Shown here in pieces: positions 41,197 to 50,212 of a stretch of DNA of 64,000 nucleotides (positions are counted from its first letter, which is position 1; each line of letters opens with the position of its first letter). The position numbers and the translations under genes were made by a program. The DNA comes from DASWTL01 sp035575925. GTDB lineage: Bacteria; Bacteroidota; Bacteroidia; Sphingobacteriales; Sphingobacteriaceae. The notes under the pieces are model-generated. The model saw only the letters and a list, made by a program, of their open reading frames with translations, searched no databases and was not told the origin of the DNA. The stretch lies in NCBI GenBank assembly GCA_035575925.1, contig DATLXK010000050.1, positions 1 to 64,000 of the forward strand. Reading direction: 5' to 3'.

Positions 41197-41330
41197 CTAA
41201 CTAGCAGAAAAGCTATCTGAGCAGCACAAGTTATCCACTCATAGCCCCCTAAACACAAGAGCTGCGCTATAGTTGAAATTTAGAATAGTTTAACTAATAT
41301 CTATATTCGGCCGCACCAGTGTGATATATT

Positions 41331-41633
41331 ATGATACTTGAAGTAGCAATTTTAAATGTTATCCCCGGACAGCAAAGCGAGTTTGAAGCCAGCTTCGCTG
41401 TTGCGAAGAACATTATCAGTACTATGAACGGATATAAATGGCATCAGCTGCAAAAATGTCTTGAAATATCAAATCAGTATATTTTGCTTGTACAATGGGA
41501 CACGTTAGAAGATCATACAATAGGTTTCAGGCAATCTGCCGGATACCAGGAATGGAAAAAACTACTACATCATTATTATGACCCGTTCCCGGTGGTTGAG
41601 CATTATAAACTTATAGCAGAAAATACTATATGA
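41331..41633 (+). CDS. Antibiotic biosynthesis monooxygenase (ABM) domain protein
   Basis: The 100-residue protein is a single ABM ferredoxin-like domain: EVAILNVIPGQQSEFEASF at the N-terminus, WDTLEDHTIGFRQSAGYQEW near 60-79 and a C-terminal VVEHYKL strand. ABM proteins are small cofactor-free oxygenases or haem/quinone-handling proteins that act as dimers. The substrate is unknown. It overlaps the following methyltransferase gene by four bases, so the two are coupled. Confidence 0.85.
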   Translation: MILEVAILNVIPGQQSEFEASFAVAKNIISTMNGYKWHQLQKCLEISNQYILLVQWDTLEDHTIGFRQSAGYQEWKKLLHHYYDPFPVVEHYKLIAENTI

Positions 41634-42322
41634 AAGAAGTTGAAATTTTTGAAGGTGAACGTGCGGCCACCTATGATAAAGCGATAAGAATATGGTGCCC
41701 GGACTATGATTTTATCCAGGAACTTATACCCGCTATACTATTTCAGCAATTGGATAGGTTCAATGATAAAACCATATTAATTGCAGGTTGCGGAACAGGG
41801 ATAGAAATAGAAGCTCTTTTAAAAGCCGGCCCATCGTGGAAAATTACAGGGGTTGACCCTTCAGTTGAAATGACAAACATTGCGATTGACAAATTAAAGA
41901 AGCTTCATTCGACAACCAAATACCAGATTGTAACAGGTGCTGTAGCAGATCTGCCGTTAACAAAAAATGATGCTGCCACATTAATTCTTGTGTTACAATT
42001 TTTATCAGATGACGGAGCAAAGCTCAATTTACTTCAACAAATAGCTGACAGAATGCATCCCGGGGCACCGCTGGTTTTGGTTGACATTTTCGGACAGAAT
42101 GATTCATTTTCCTATAATTTATCGCTGCTTGAATCCTTTCTTATAACGAAAGGTGTTAATATTGAGGAAGTTCAGGGAGGCATTAATCATATCCGGCAGA
42201 ATATATGTTACATCCCGGAAGAAAGACTGTTCGAATTACTTAAGCTCGCCGGATTTGTTAATACTCAACGCTTTATGCAAAGCATGATTTTTGGAGGCTG
42301 GGTAACAGAAAAATCTAAATAA
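41630..42322 (+). CDS. Class I SAM-dependent methyltransferase
   Basis: The 230-residue protein has the Rossmann methyltransferase motif I ILIAGCGTGIEIEALL (about 49-64), motif II GVDPSVEM (near 77), and motif IV-like TLILVLQFLSDDGAK. The substrate is not identifiable. It is translationally coupled to the ABM protein and lies five bases before a second methyltransferase, suggesting a small accessory modification operon. Confidence 0.88.
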   Translation: MKEVEIFEGERAATYDKAIRIWCPDYDFIQELIPAILFQQLDRFNDKTILIAGCGTGIEIEALLKAGPSWKITGVDPSVEMTNIAIDKLKKLHSTTKYQIVTGAVADLPLTKNDAATLILVLQFLSDDGAKLNLLQQIADRMHPGAPLVLVDIFGQNDSFSYNLSLLESFLITKGVNIEEVQGGINHIRQNICYIPEERLFELLKLAGFVNTQRFMQSMIFGGWVTEKSK

Positions 42323-42327
42323 AAGAC

Positions 42328-42924
42328 ATGTTAAACGACGAAAATATTAAGGTACCGGCACTATATGAGGATATCCTTAAAAGAAGCCATGCATTAAACT
42401 TCAGTATGCTTTCTGATCAAAAAAGCGGGTCATTATTAAGAACATTAGTAGCTTCGAAGCCCAATGGAAATTTTTTGGAGCTGGGTACAGGCACCGGCTT
42501 GTCTTTAGCATGGATCGCTGAAGGCGCAGACCATACCTCTTCCATTATTTCTATTGACAATGATGATACATTTCAGAGTATTGCCCGGAAATTATTTGAG
42601 AAAGACGATCGGATCACATTTTTTTGTACAGATGCCACCGAATGGTTAAGCTCTTATAAGGACAATACATTTGATTTGATATTTGCAGATGCGTGGCCAG
42701 GGAAATATGAAAAACTGGATGAAACATTAGCATTAGTAAAAATCGGGGGCTTTTACCTCATTGATGATTTACTGCCGCAGCCCAATTGGCCGGAGGGTCA
42801 TCAGGAAAAAGCAGAGCACCTGATTTCATACCTGGAGCAGAGACAGGATTTTATGAGAACTTCATTTAACTGGTCTACCGGATTAATGCTGTTTACCAGG
42901 ATAAATAATATATCATCAGATTAA
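42328..42924 (+). CDS. O-methyltransferase-like SAM-dependent methyltransferase
   Basis: The 198-residue protein shows motif I FLELGTGTGLSLAWIAEG (about 49-66), SIDNDDTF, and the acidic DLIFADAWPGKY block near 115 followed by GGFYLIDDLLPQPNWPEGH, the pattern of the O-methyltransferase family 3-like group. The substrate is unknown. It is the last gene of the three-gene group, convergent with uvrA 26 bp away. Confidence 0.88.
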   Translation: MLNDENIKVPALYEDILKRSHALNFSMLSDQKSGSLLRTLVASKPNGNFLELGTGTGLSLAWIAEGADHTSSIISIDNDDTFQSIARKLFEKDDRITFFCTDATEWLSSYKDNTFDLIFADAWPGKYEKLDETLALVKIGGFYLIDDLLPQPNWPEGHQEKAEHLISYLEQRQDFMRTSFNWSTGLMLFTRINNISSD

Positions 42925-42950
42925 CCGATAGTCTTATACTCCACACTCAA

Positions 42951-45749
42951 TCAAAACCGCCCCTTCAAAAACTTGCCGGTATATGAATCTTCTTTTTTAA
43001 TCAGGTCTTCAGGCAGTCCTTCAAATACCACTGAACCTCCGCTATCTCCACCTTCCGGGCCAATGTCAATAATCCAATCCGCACATTTAATCACGTCCAT
43101 ATTATGTTCAATTACCAGGATAGTATTCCCCTGATCTATTAATGCATTAAATGATTTAAGAAGTTTTTTAATATCATGAAAATGAAGTCCGGTAGTAGGT
43201 TCATCAAAAATAAATAGGGTTTTGCTGCTGTTATTTCCTTTAATCAGAAAAGACGCAAGCTTTATACGCTGTGCTTCACCTCCAGATAACGTATTTGACG
43301 ACTGCCCTAAATGAACATAGCCCAACCCAACATCAACAAGGGGCTGAATTTTTGATAGAATTTTGGGTTGTTCTTTAAAAAATGATAGTGCCTCATCAAT
43401 GGTCAGACCCAGAACTTCAGAGACGTTCTTCTCATTATAGATCACATCCAGCACATGCTGCTTAAAACGTCTGCCGTTGCAGGCTTCGCATTGTAAATAA
43501 ATATCTGCCATGAACTGCATCTCAATCTTAACCTCTCCCTCTCCCTGACAAACATCACAGCGACCGCCTTCTACGTTAAATGAAAATGCCGCAGGTTTAA
43601 GTCCTGCTGCTTTAGCGGAAGGCTGGGACGAATACAGGTTACGTATCTCATCCCACGCTTTCACATAGGTTACCGGGTTGGATCTTGACGACCGCCCGAT
43701 GGGATTTTGGTCAACAATCTCAACCTGCTCTATTTTATTAAAATCCCCATCTATACCATCATAAGAGCCGGTTTGCTCACCTGAATAGTTGCCAATTGCC
43801 TTTTGAACGGCCGGTTGAAGGATACGCTTAACCAATGAGGTTTTCCCCGACCCGGAAACGCCTGTTACACACGTAAATACATTTAACGGAAATTTAACAT
43901 CAATACTTTTAAGATTATTTTCCCGCGCTCCTTTTATTTCAATGTAATCATTCCATTTACGGCGTTTTGCCGGAATTTCAATTTTCTCCCTGCCGCTTAA
44001 ATATTTGCCGGTAAGGCTGTTTTTATCTTTAATAATTTCTTCAAATGTTCCGGTAAATACAAGATGGCCACCATGCGTTCCGGCCTCAGGGCCAATATCT
44101 ATCAAATGGTCAGCAGCCTGCATGATCTCTTCCTCGTGTTCTACAACCAGCACTGTATTTCCCACGTCGCGTAAAGACTTCAACACCTCGATCAAACGAT
44201 GAGTATCACGCGGATGCAGCCCAATACTGGGTTCATCCAATACATAAACAGAGCCTACCAATGAGCTTCCCAATGATGTTGCCAGGTTTATACGCTGAGA
44301 CTCGCCCCCGGAAAGAGTATTAGATAAACGGTTTAATGTAAGATACCCAAGACCTACATCATTTAAAAATTTAATGCGATTGGTGATCTCTATCAAAAGT
44401 CGTTTTGCTATTTTCTGATCGTTTTCTTTCAGTTCAAGCTTATTAAAAAACTCGTACACTTTATCTAATGACAGTAAAACAACATCGATTATTGAATGAC
44501 CGGCAATTTTAACATAAGATGCATCTTTCCTCAGACGGCTGCCTTTACATTCCGGACAATAAGTTTTTCCCCTGTACCTGGAAAGCATCACGCGGTACTG
44601 GATCTTGTAGGTTTGAGATTCCATGTCCTTAAAAAAGGCATTCAATCCTTCAAAATATGCGTTACCTGTCCATAAAAGTTCCCGTTGCTGGTTGGATAAT
44701 TGGTTATATGCCCGGTGAATTGGGAAATCAAACTTCAGTGCACTTTTAATCAGTTTATCAAGCCATACCCGCATTTTCTCCCCACGCCATGGTGCAAGTG
44801 CGCCGTCATAAACCGATTTGCTTTTATCCGGTATAACCAGGTCTTCATCAATTCCTATAACCTTCCCGTAACCTTCGCAACGTTTACAGGCTCCGTACGG
44901 ATTGTTAAAACTGAAGAAGTTTGGCGTTGGTTCTTCAAAGCGCATGTCATCAAGCTCAAACCTGTCACAAAAAGTATATAAGTTTCCGTTCTCTTCAATA
45001 AAACAATCCCCTTTACCTTCAAAATATGCTGTTTGAACAGAATCTGCAATCCGGCTTAAGGTCTCATCCTCCCCATCAACAGTAATACGATCAATTACAA
45101 TTCTAATTTCCTTTTCATTATGAAGATGGCCTTCAACCATCGAAGTACTATCTAATAAATCCTCTATTTTAGATATCTTACCCTGGTAAGCAACCCGATG
45201 AAATCCCTTCTGGAGGAGAACTGCCAGTTCTTCTTTTACTGACCGGTTATTATGCGGATATAGCGGGCACATAACAGTAAGCGAAGTTTCTTCTTTTAAA
45301 CCCCAGATAAAGTTTACAACATCTGTAACTGTATCTTTTTTTACCACTGTGTCCGAAACCGGCGAATAGGTTTTGCCAATCCTGGAAAATAAAAGCTTCA
45401 GATAATCATAAATTTCCGTAGAAGTACCTACTGTTGACCTCGGATTGCTGGTGATTACTTTTTGCTCAATGGCTATTGCAGGAGCAATACCTTTTATATA
45501 ATCCACGTCGGGTTTATTCATTCGCCCCATAAATTGACGTGCGTATGACGATAAACTTTCTACGTATCGGCGCTGCCCTTCAGCATATAAAGTATCAAAA
45601 GCAAGAGATGATTTTCCTGATCCGGACATGCCTGTAATCACCACAAGGCGATTTTTAGGTATGGCTACATCTATATTCTTTAAGTTATGAACCCGTGCTC
45701 CTTTTATTAAAATATACTTCCGGGGATCCTTTTCCACTTCTTTACCCAT
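42951..45749 (-). CDS. uvrA: Excinuclease ABC subunit A
   Basis: UvrA recognises helix distortions in nucleotide excision repair. The 932-residue protein has two ABC ATPase modules: Walker A GMSGSGKSSLAF (about 38-49) and GVSGSGKTSLVK (about 635), signature motifs LSGGESQRINLA and LSGGEAQRIKLA, and zinc modules CKRCEGYG, CPECKGSR and CDVCQGEGEV...CEACNGRRF. Length is standard. It is monocistronic. No obvious LexA-type operator is visible upstream. Confidence 0.97.
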   Translation of the reverse strand: MGKEVEKDPRKYILIKGARVHNLKNIDVAIPKNRLVVITGMSGSGKSSLAFDTLYAEGQRRYVESLSSYARQFMGRMNKPDVDYIKGIAPAIAIEQKVITSNPRSTVGTSTEIYDYLKLLFSRIGKTYSPVSDTVVKKDTVTDVVNFIWGLKEETSLTVMCPLYPHNNRSVKEELAVLLQKGFHRVAYQGKISKIEDLLDSTSMVEGHLHNEKEIRIVIDRITVDGEDETLSRIADSVQTAYFEGKGDCFIEENGNLYTFCDRFELDDMRFEEPTPNFFSFNNPYGACKRCEGYGKVIGIDEDLVIPDKSKSVYDGALAPWRGEKMRVWLDKLIKSALKFDFPIHRAYNQLSNQQRELLWTGNAYFEGLNAFFKDMESQTYKIQYRVMLSRYRGKTYCPECKGSRLRKDASYVKIAGHSIIDVVLLSLDKVYEFFNKLELKENDQKIAKRLLIEITNRIKFLNDVGLGYLTLNRLSNTLSGGESQRINLATSLGSSLVGSVYVLDEPSIGLHPRDTHRLIEVLKSLRDVGNTVLVVEHEEEIMQAADHLIDIGPEAGTHGGHLVFTGTFEEIIKDKNSLTGKYLSGREKIEIPAKRRKWNDYIEIKGARENNLKSIDVKFPLNVFTCVTGVSGSGKTSLVKRILQPAVQKAIGNYSGEQTGSYDGIDGDFNKIEQVEIVDQNPIGRSSRSNPVTYVKAWDEIRNLYSSQPSAKAAGLKPAAFSFNVEGGRCDVCQGEGEVKIEMQFMADIYLQCEACNGRRFKQHVLDVIYNEKNVSEVLGLTIDEALSFFKEQPKILSKIQPLVDVGLGYVHLGQSSNTLSGGEAQRIKLASFLIKGNNSSKTLFIFDEPTTGLHFHDIKKLLKSFNALIDQGNTILVIEHNMDVIKCADWIIDIGPEGGDSGGSVVFEGLPEDLIKKEDSYTGKFLKGRF

Positions 45750-45859
45750 ACATGAAACCTTCCCGCTTTTTATATCGTATATTAGAATAGAATGCTAGCA
45801 TAGTATTTTGTACAAAAATAAGTCTATGTTACATTAATATAGAATTTTAATGTTTAAAC

Positions 45860-45891
45860 TTTGATTTTGGTAAAGTTTTTGATTAAATTTG
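45860..45891 (+). promoter_or_regulatory. Consensus Bacteroidota promoter of the ECF sigma factor gene
   Basis: A -33 TTTG (45860-45863) and a -7 TAAATTTG (45884-45891) are separated by 20 bases, matching the housekeeping TTTG-N(17-23)-TAnnTTTG consensus. The predicted leader is roughly 110 nt. This is the cleanest promoter in the window. Confidence 0.7.
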
Positions 45892-46007
45892 GATTACTGA
45901 TAAGGCCACACACCAACTCAGCACACATACATAAATAAAAATTAGGAGAAGATTATTTGATAAAACTCTACTTAAATAACTGAGTATTAAACAAAGGGGA
46001 ATTTAAA

Positions 46008-46610
46008 GTGGGACATCCTATGAAACTTCAATCACAAAGTGATCAGGATCTAATTCATTCGTACATTGGCGGTCACGAGTCGAGTTTAGAAGAACTGATC
46101 CGAAGACATAAATCAAAGATTTATACATCTATTTATCTACTGGTAAAAGATCAATATCTGGCTGAGGATATATTTCAAGATACTTTTATTAAGGTAATTA
46201 GCACGTTAAAAGCGGGTAAATATAACGAAGAAGGTAAGTTTTTGCCTTGGGTGATGCGTATTGCGCATAATCTGGTTATTGATTTTTTCCGTAAAGAAAA
46301 ACGTACGCCTGTAATTACCAACGTAGATGGTTTTGACATTTTCGATGTAATAAAAATTTACGACGAGAACATGGAAGACCGTATAGTAAGAGATCAAACT
46401 CATAAGGATTTGAAAGCAATGATACAATTGTTGCCTTCTGAACAAAAAGAGGTTCTTATTATGAGACATTACGGCGAATTATCGTTTAAAGAAATTGCTG
46501 ATATTACTGAAGTGAGCATTAATACTGCGCTGGGACGAATGCGATATGCATTAAATAACCTGCGTAAAATGATGCAAATGAAGGAAGTTAGTGTAAAAAA
46601 TACAGAGTAA
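46008..46610 (+). CDS. ECF-type sigma-70 family RNA polymerase sigma factor
   Basis: The 200-residue protein has sigma region 2 (about 12-95; DQYLAEDIFQDTFIKV and LPWVMRIAHNLVIDFFRK) and region 4 (about 130-185; LPSEQKEVLIMRHYGELSFKEIAD). The start is either the GTG at 46008, preceded by an AGGGG sequence at good spacing, or the ATG at 46020. No anti-sigma factor gene follows; a 63-aa protein does. The strong constitutive-type promoter and lack of an anti-sigma partner suggest a sigma factor in general use. Confidence 0.93.
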   Translation: MGHPMKLQSQSDQDLIHSYIGGHESSLEELIRRHKSKIYTSIYLLVKDQYLAEDIFQDTFIKVISTLKAGKYNEEGKFLPWVMRIAHNLVIDFFRKEKRTPVITNVDGFDIFDVIKIYDENMEDRIVRDQTHKDLKAMIQLLPSEQKEVLIMRHYGELSFKEIADITEVSINTALGRMRYALNNLRKMMQMKEVSVKNTE

Positions 46611-46693
46611 AATAAATCGTGTTTTTTTTCTGTTAAGGTAAAATATTATTAAGCCGGGGGCGTTTACCATATATTAAAAACCAAACCCAGTTT

Positions 46694-46885
46694 ATGATTA
46701 AAACCTCTACACCTTTATCAACAAATCTTTATTCTGATAAGGCAGATGAAATCTGTGCTTCAGAACTTACAGAGGACGATGAATTGTTTTATAGCAATTA
46801 CATTCAGCCTGCGTTGAATTTAATTGCTGCAGATCCGGCAAATAAAACAGTCGATTATCTTATCTGCTATTCCAGGTCATTGTAA
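46694..46885 (+). CDS. Small hypothetical protein downstream of the sigma factor
   Basis: The 63-residue acidic protein (MIKTSTPLSTNLYSDKADEI..., ELTEDDELFYSNYIQPALNLIAADPANKTVDYLICYSRSL) has no signal peptide or membrane segment. I do not recognise it. It lies 83 bp after the sigma gene and is followed at once by a strong terminator, so it is plausibly the second gene of that transcript and a candidate small regulator of the sigma factor. The evidence for this is position only. Confidence 0.55.
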   Translation: MIKTSTPLSTNLYSDKADEICASELTEDDELFYSNYIQPALNLIAADPANKTVDYLICYSRSL

Positions 46886-46891
46886 AAAAAC

Positions 46892-46917
46892 AAGTCACTT
46901 ACCGGTGACTTTTTTTT
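46892..46917 (+). terminator. Terminator after the sigma factor/63-aa gene
   Basis: AAGTCAC (46892-46898) pairs with GTGACTT (46905-46911), followed by T7. It starts six bases after the 63-aa stop codon. Confidence 0.88.
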
Positions 46918-46942
46918 ATCCTTATTATATATGCAGTAAGGC

Positions 46943-46950
46943 TATCTTTG
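46943..46950 (+). promoter_or_regulatory. -7 promoter element of nth, positioned for a leaderless mRNA
   Basis: TATCTTTG is a perfect TAnnTTTG match that ends only three bases before the nth ATG at 46954. Standard spacing would place the transcription start at or next to the A of the start codon. Confidence 0.5.
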
Positions 46951-46953
46951 CCC

Positions 46954-47709
46954 ATGCTTTTGAGAGAAAGGTACAATGCCTTCGTAGAATATTTTTCTAT
47001 GCATCAGCCGGATGCGGAAACCGAGTTACGTTATACTAATCCTTATGAACTTTTAGTTGCTGTAATCTTATCTGCACAATGCACAGATAAACGGATTAAT
47101 CAAATCACCCCTGCATTATTTTACAATTTTCCTGACCCATATACACTAGCAAAAGCCGGGCGTGAAGATATTTATGAATATATAAAAAGCGTCAGCTATC
47201 CGGGAAATAAATCTAAACATTTGCTGGGCATGGCTAATATGCTCATTACTGATTTCAACGGCGTGGTGCCATCAAATATCGATGACCTGCAAAAACTTCC
47301 TGGTGTAGGCCGAAAAACTGCTAATGTTATTGCATCAGTAATTTACAACGCCCCGGCCATGGCTGTTGACACACATGTGTTCCGTGTTGCTAACCGTTTA
47401 GGATTAGCCAATGGAAAAACTCCACTAGCTGTAGAAAAACAATTAACCAAAAATCTTCCTTCAAATAAAATTTATATTGCCCACCATTGGCTGATATTAC
47501 ACGGTCGGTATATATGTATTGCACGAAATCCTAAATGTGATATTTGCCCGCTAACCAACTTTTGCAAATATTATAACCATTTAAAAAAAACGTCAAATAA
47601 AGCTGGTGAACATTCTCCGTCTGGCATACCAGTTAAAAATAATAAGTTGCCAACAGGTAAGATTTCAGATAAATTCAGGGCAAACAATAAACAAATATTA
47701 ATATCTTAA
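46954..47709 (+). CDS. nth: Endonuclease III
   Basis: Nth is a bifunctional DNA glycosylase/AP lyase that removes oxidised pyrimidines. The 251-residue protein has the helix-hairpin-helix LPGVGRKTANV (115-125) with catalytic K121, D139 in AVDTHVFR, and the four-cysteine [4Fe-4S] loop C188-X6-C195-X2-C198-X5-C204. About 40 residues follow the cluster loop, rich in K, N and S, longer than in E. coli Nth. I chose the ATG at 46954 over an in-frame GTG at 46948, which lies inside the -7 element. Confidence 0.95.
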   Translation: MLLRERYNAFVEYFSMHQPDAETELRYTNPYELLVAVILSAQCTDKRINQITPALFYNFPDPYTLAKAGREDIYEYIKSVSYPGNKSKHLLGMANMLITDFNGVVPSNIDDLQKLPGVGRKTANVIASVIYNAPAMAVDTHVFRVANRLGLANGKTPLAVEKQLTKNLPSNKIYIAHHWLILHGRYICIARNPKCDICPLTNFCKYYNHLKKTSNKAGEHSPSGIPVKNNKLPTGKISDKFRANNKQILIS

Positions 47710-47769
47710 CGGTCTAAAAATTTTATATTTTACATGATAATATTTTTAGTATTTTATATGAATAATTTT

Positions 47770-47777
47770 TATATTTG
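47770..47777 (+). promoter_or_regulatory. -7 promoter element of recA
   Basis: TATATTTG matches TAnnTTTG and lies 18 bases before the recA ATG at 47796. The upstream DNA is AT-rich without an obvious LexA palindrome. Confidence 0.5.
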
Positions 47778-47795
47778 ATTTTTATTACTAACAAT

Positions 47796-48812
47796 ATGAG
47801 CAATACAGATAAACTTAAGGCCTTACAACTTACCCTGGATAAACTCGAAAAGTCTTACGGAAAAGGAACCGTAATGAAACTTGGAGACAATGCCGTTGAA
47901 CCTATTGAATCCATATCAACCGGTTCTATCAGTCTAGATATAGCACTGGGGATCGGTGGAGTGCCTAAGGGGCGCGTTATTGAAATATACGGCCCGGAAT
48001 CATCCGGAAAAACAACTTTAGCTACACATATTATAGCGGAGGCTCAAAAGAAAGGCGGAATAGCTGCTTTTATTGATGCCGAACACGCATTCGATAAGTA
48101 TTATGCAAAAAAGCTGGGCGTGGATATTGAGAACCTTCTTATTTCCCAGCCAGACAATGGCGAGCAGGCACTTGAAATTGCCGATAACCTTATCCGGTCA
48201 GGCGCAATTGATGTAATTGTGATCGACTCGGTAGCTGCACTGGTTCCAAAAGCAGAAATTGAGGGTGAGATGGGTGACTCTAAAATGGGACTACAAGCCA
48301 GGTTAATGTCCCAGGCATTACGTAAGCTTACAGGTACCATTGCCAAAACCGGATGCTGCTGTATATTTATTAATCAGTTGCGTGAAAAGATAGGGGTTAT
48401 GTTTGGCAATCCCGAAACAACAACCGGGGGAAATGCCTTAAAGTTTTATGCATCGGTACGTTTAGATATCCGCCGTGTTTCCCAGATAAAAGATTCTGAT
48501 GAAGTCTCGGGGAACAGGGTAAAAGTTAAAATTGTTAAAAACAAAGTAGCTCCGCCTTTCCGCATAGCAGAATTTGATGTAATGTTTGGCGAGGGGATTT
48601 CCAAAGCAGGTGAAATCATTGACCTGGGAGTAGATTTTGAAATTATTAAAAAAGCAGGTTCCTGGTTTAGCTATGGAGATACCCGCTTAGGTCAGGGTCG
48701 AGATGCTGTGAAGCAGATCCTTTTAGACAACCCCGATCTGATGGATGAACTGGAAGCAAAGATCAAGGAAACCGTAACCGGCGAAAAACTGGAGGAAAAA
48801 AATAACAGTTAA
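47796..48812 (+). CDS. recA: Recombinase RecA
   Basis: RecA forms the nucleoprotein filament for homologous recombination and the SOS response. The 338-residue protein starts at the ATG at 47796 (MSNTDKLKALQLTLDKLEKS) and has Walker A GPESSGKTT (about 67-75), Walker B VIVIDSVAAL (about 141-150), and the FINQLREKIGVMFGNPETTTGG L1/L2 region. The few codons in frame upstream overlap the promoter. It is followed by a very strong bidirectional terminator. Confidence 0.97.
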   Translation: MSNTDKLKALQLTLDKLEKSYGKGTVMKLGDNAVEPIESISTGSISLDIALGIGGVPKGRVIEIYGPESSGKTTLATHIIAEAQKKGGIAAFIDAEHAFDKYYAKKLGVDIENLLISQPDNGEQALEIADNLIRSGAIDVIVIDSVAALVPKAEIEGEMGDSKMGLQARLMSQALRKLTGTIAKTGCCCIFINQLREKIGVMFGNPETTTGGNALKFYASVRLDIRRVSQIKDSDEVSGNRVKVKIVKNKVAPPFRIAEFDVMFGEGISKAGEIIDLGVDFEIIKKAGSWFSYGDTRLGQGRDAVKQILLDNPDLMDELEAKIKETVTGEKLEEKNNS

Positions 48813-48816
48813 ATTA

Positions 48817-48850
48817 AAGACGGGCTTGTGTGAAAACACAAGCCCGTCTT
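48817..48850. terminator. Bidirectional terminator between recA and the 60-aa membrane protein gene
   Basis: A perfect 15-bp stem (48817-48831 with 48836-48850) closes on a GAAA tetraloop and is flanked by A-rich and T-rich DNA, separating converging genes. Confidence 0.85.
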
Positions 48851-48853
48851 CTC

Positions 48854-49036
48854 TCAAACCTTACTTGTTAAGTTTGAATAAACAAACAGGGCTGCAGCAA
48901 TAGCAGCTATAACCGCAACTCCCAGAATCACCAATCCTAGTAATCCTTTCTGCTTATCCTGGCGCATCACCCATATTAAAAATAAGATCAGCGGTAATGC
49001 AAAAATCCCAAAGAAAATTAACCCTGCGGTACTCAT
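48854..49036 (-). CDS. Small two-helix membrane protein
   Basis: The 60-residue protein has two hydrophobic helices (about 5-25 and 33-55) joined by a basic loop RQDKQKGLLG. No family is recognised. It is flanked by its own intergenic spaces between tsaD and recA and ends four bases from the shared terminator. Its clear two-helix pattern and start codon support a real gene, but there is no functional clue. Confidence 0.6.
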   Translation of the reverse strand: MSTAGLIFFGIFALPLILFLIWVMRQDKQKGLLGLVILGVAVIAAIAAALFVYSNLTSKV

Positions 49037-49112
49037 AATAGAAACCTTATATTTTGATTCATTAAGCGTTTATTATTAGTGTAAAACTCTGATAATTTAT
49101 TGGTTAATCAGG

Positions 49113-50114
49113 CTATAAAGACATTCTTGCCAAAGGTGCAACATCCTGATTAACAAAATCGCCCTTTAAAAATTTATGATGGCCAGCTATTGCAATCATA
49201 GCAGCATTATCGGTACAATATTCAAAACGAGGGATAAAGATTTTCCAGGTGTATTTCTCACCTGCTTCTGTAAATAACTTTCGCAAGCCTGAATTAGCTG
49301 AAACACCACCAGCCATTGCGATCTGGTTTATACCATACTCTTTAGCTGCCTGTTTAACTTTACCAAGTAAAATAGTTATAATACGATATTGTATTGAGGC
49401 ACAGATATCATTCATGTTTCTCTCCACAAAATCAGGATCCTCTTTAATTCTATCCCGTAAAAAATATAAAATGGAAGTTTTAAGACCGCTAAAACTAAAG
49501 TTTAATCCCGGGACTTGCGGTTCTGGAAATTTAAAAGCCATGAAATCACCATCTTGTGCAAATTTGTCAATCAATGGTCCTCCGGGGTAAGGTAAACCCA
49601 GCATTTTTGCTGATTTATCGAATGCCTCGCCAGCAGCATCATCAATAGTCTGGCCTATAATCTTCATGTCAAAATAATCTTTTACTAAAACTATCTGTGT
49701 ATGCCCACCGGAAACTGTTAAACATAAAAAAGGAAATTCAGGTTTAGGATCATCGATAAAATGAGCCATTATATGGGCCTGCATATGATTTACTTCAATT
49801 AGCGGAATATTAAGTGCTAATGCAAATGATTTTGAAAAGGACGAACCAACTAATAAAGATCCTAATAAGCCGGGGCCTCGGGTAAAAGCTACAGCATTAA
49901 CGGCATTTTTACGTACTTTTGCAGTCAATATGGCCTGTTGTACAGCGGGAATTATATTTTGTTGGTGAACCCGGGACGCAAGTTCAGGAACAACCCCCCC
50001 AAAGTTTTGGTGAACGTCTTGATTTGCAATAACATTAGAGCAGATTTTACCGTTTATGCATATAGAAGCAGCTGTATCATCACAGGATGATTCGATTCCA
50101 AGAATGATAGTCAA
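49113..50114 (-). CDS. tsaD: tRNA N6-adenosine threonylcarbamoyltransferase
   Basis: TsaD transfers the threonylcarbamoyl group to A37 of ANN-decoding tRNAs. The 333-residue protein has LGIESSCDDTAASI at the N-terminus, the metal-binding HMQAHIMAHF (about 109-118), SGGHTQIVLV, GEAFDKSAKMLGLPYPGG and AGGVSANSGLR. The start codon is TTG at 50114; no better ATG exists. It is divergent from the tamB-like gene with only a short gap. Confidence 0.96.
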   Translation of the reverse strand: MTIILGIESSCDDTAASICINGKICSNVIANQDVHQNFGGVVPELASRVHQQNIIPAVQQAILTAKVRKNAVNAVAFTRGPGLLGSLLVGSSFSKSFALALNIPLIEVNHMQAHIMAHFIDDPKPEFPFLCLTVSGGHTQIVLVKDYFDMKIIGQTIDDAAGEAFDKSAKMLGLPYPGGPLIDKFAQDGDFMAFKFPEPQVPGLNFSFSGLKTSILYFLRDRIKEDPDFVERNMNDICASIQYRIITILLGKVKQAAKEYGINQIAMAGGVSANSGLRKLFTEAGEKYTWKIFIPRFEYCTDNAAMIAIAGHHKFLKGDFVNQDVAPLARMSL

Positions 50115-50212
50115 AACTGTAGGGTTTAATATTTGTTTGTCAAACTAAAGCATACAAAATTATCAAAAAACTATTAACTATAACGCTCTGGGTAATAGCA
50201 ACACTATTAATT

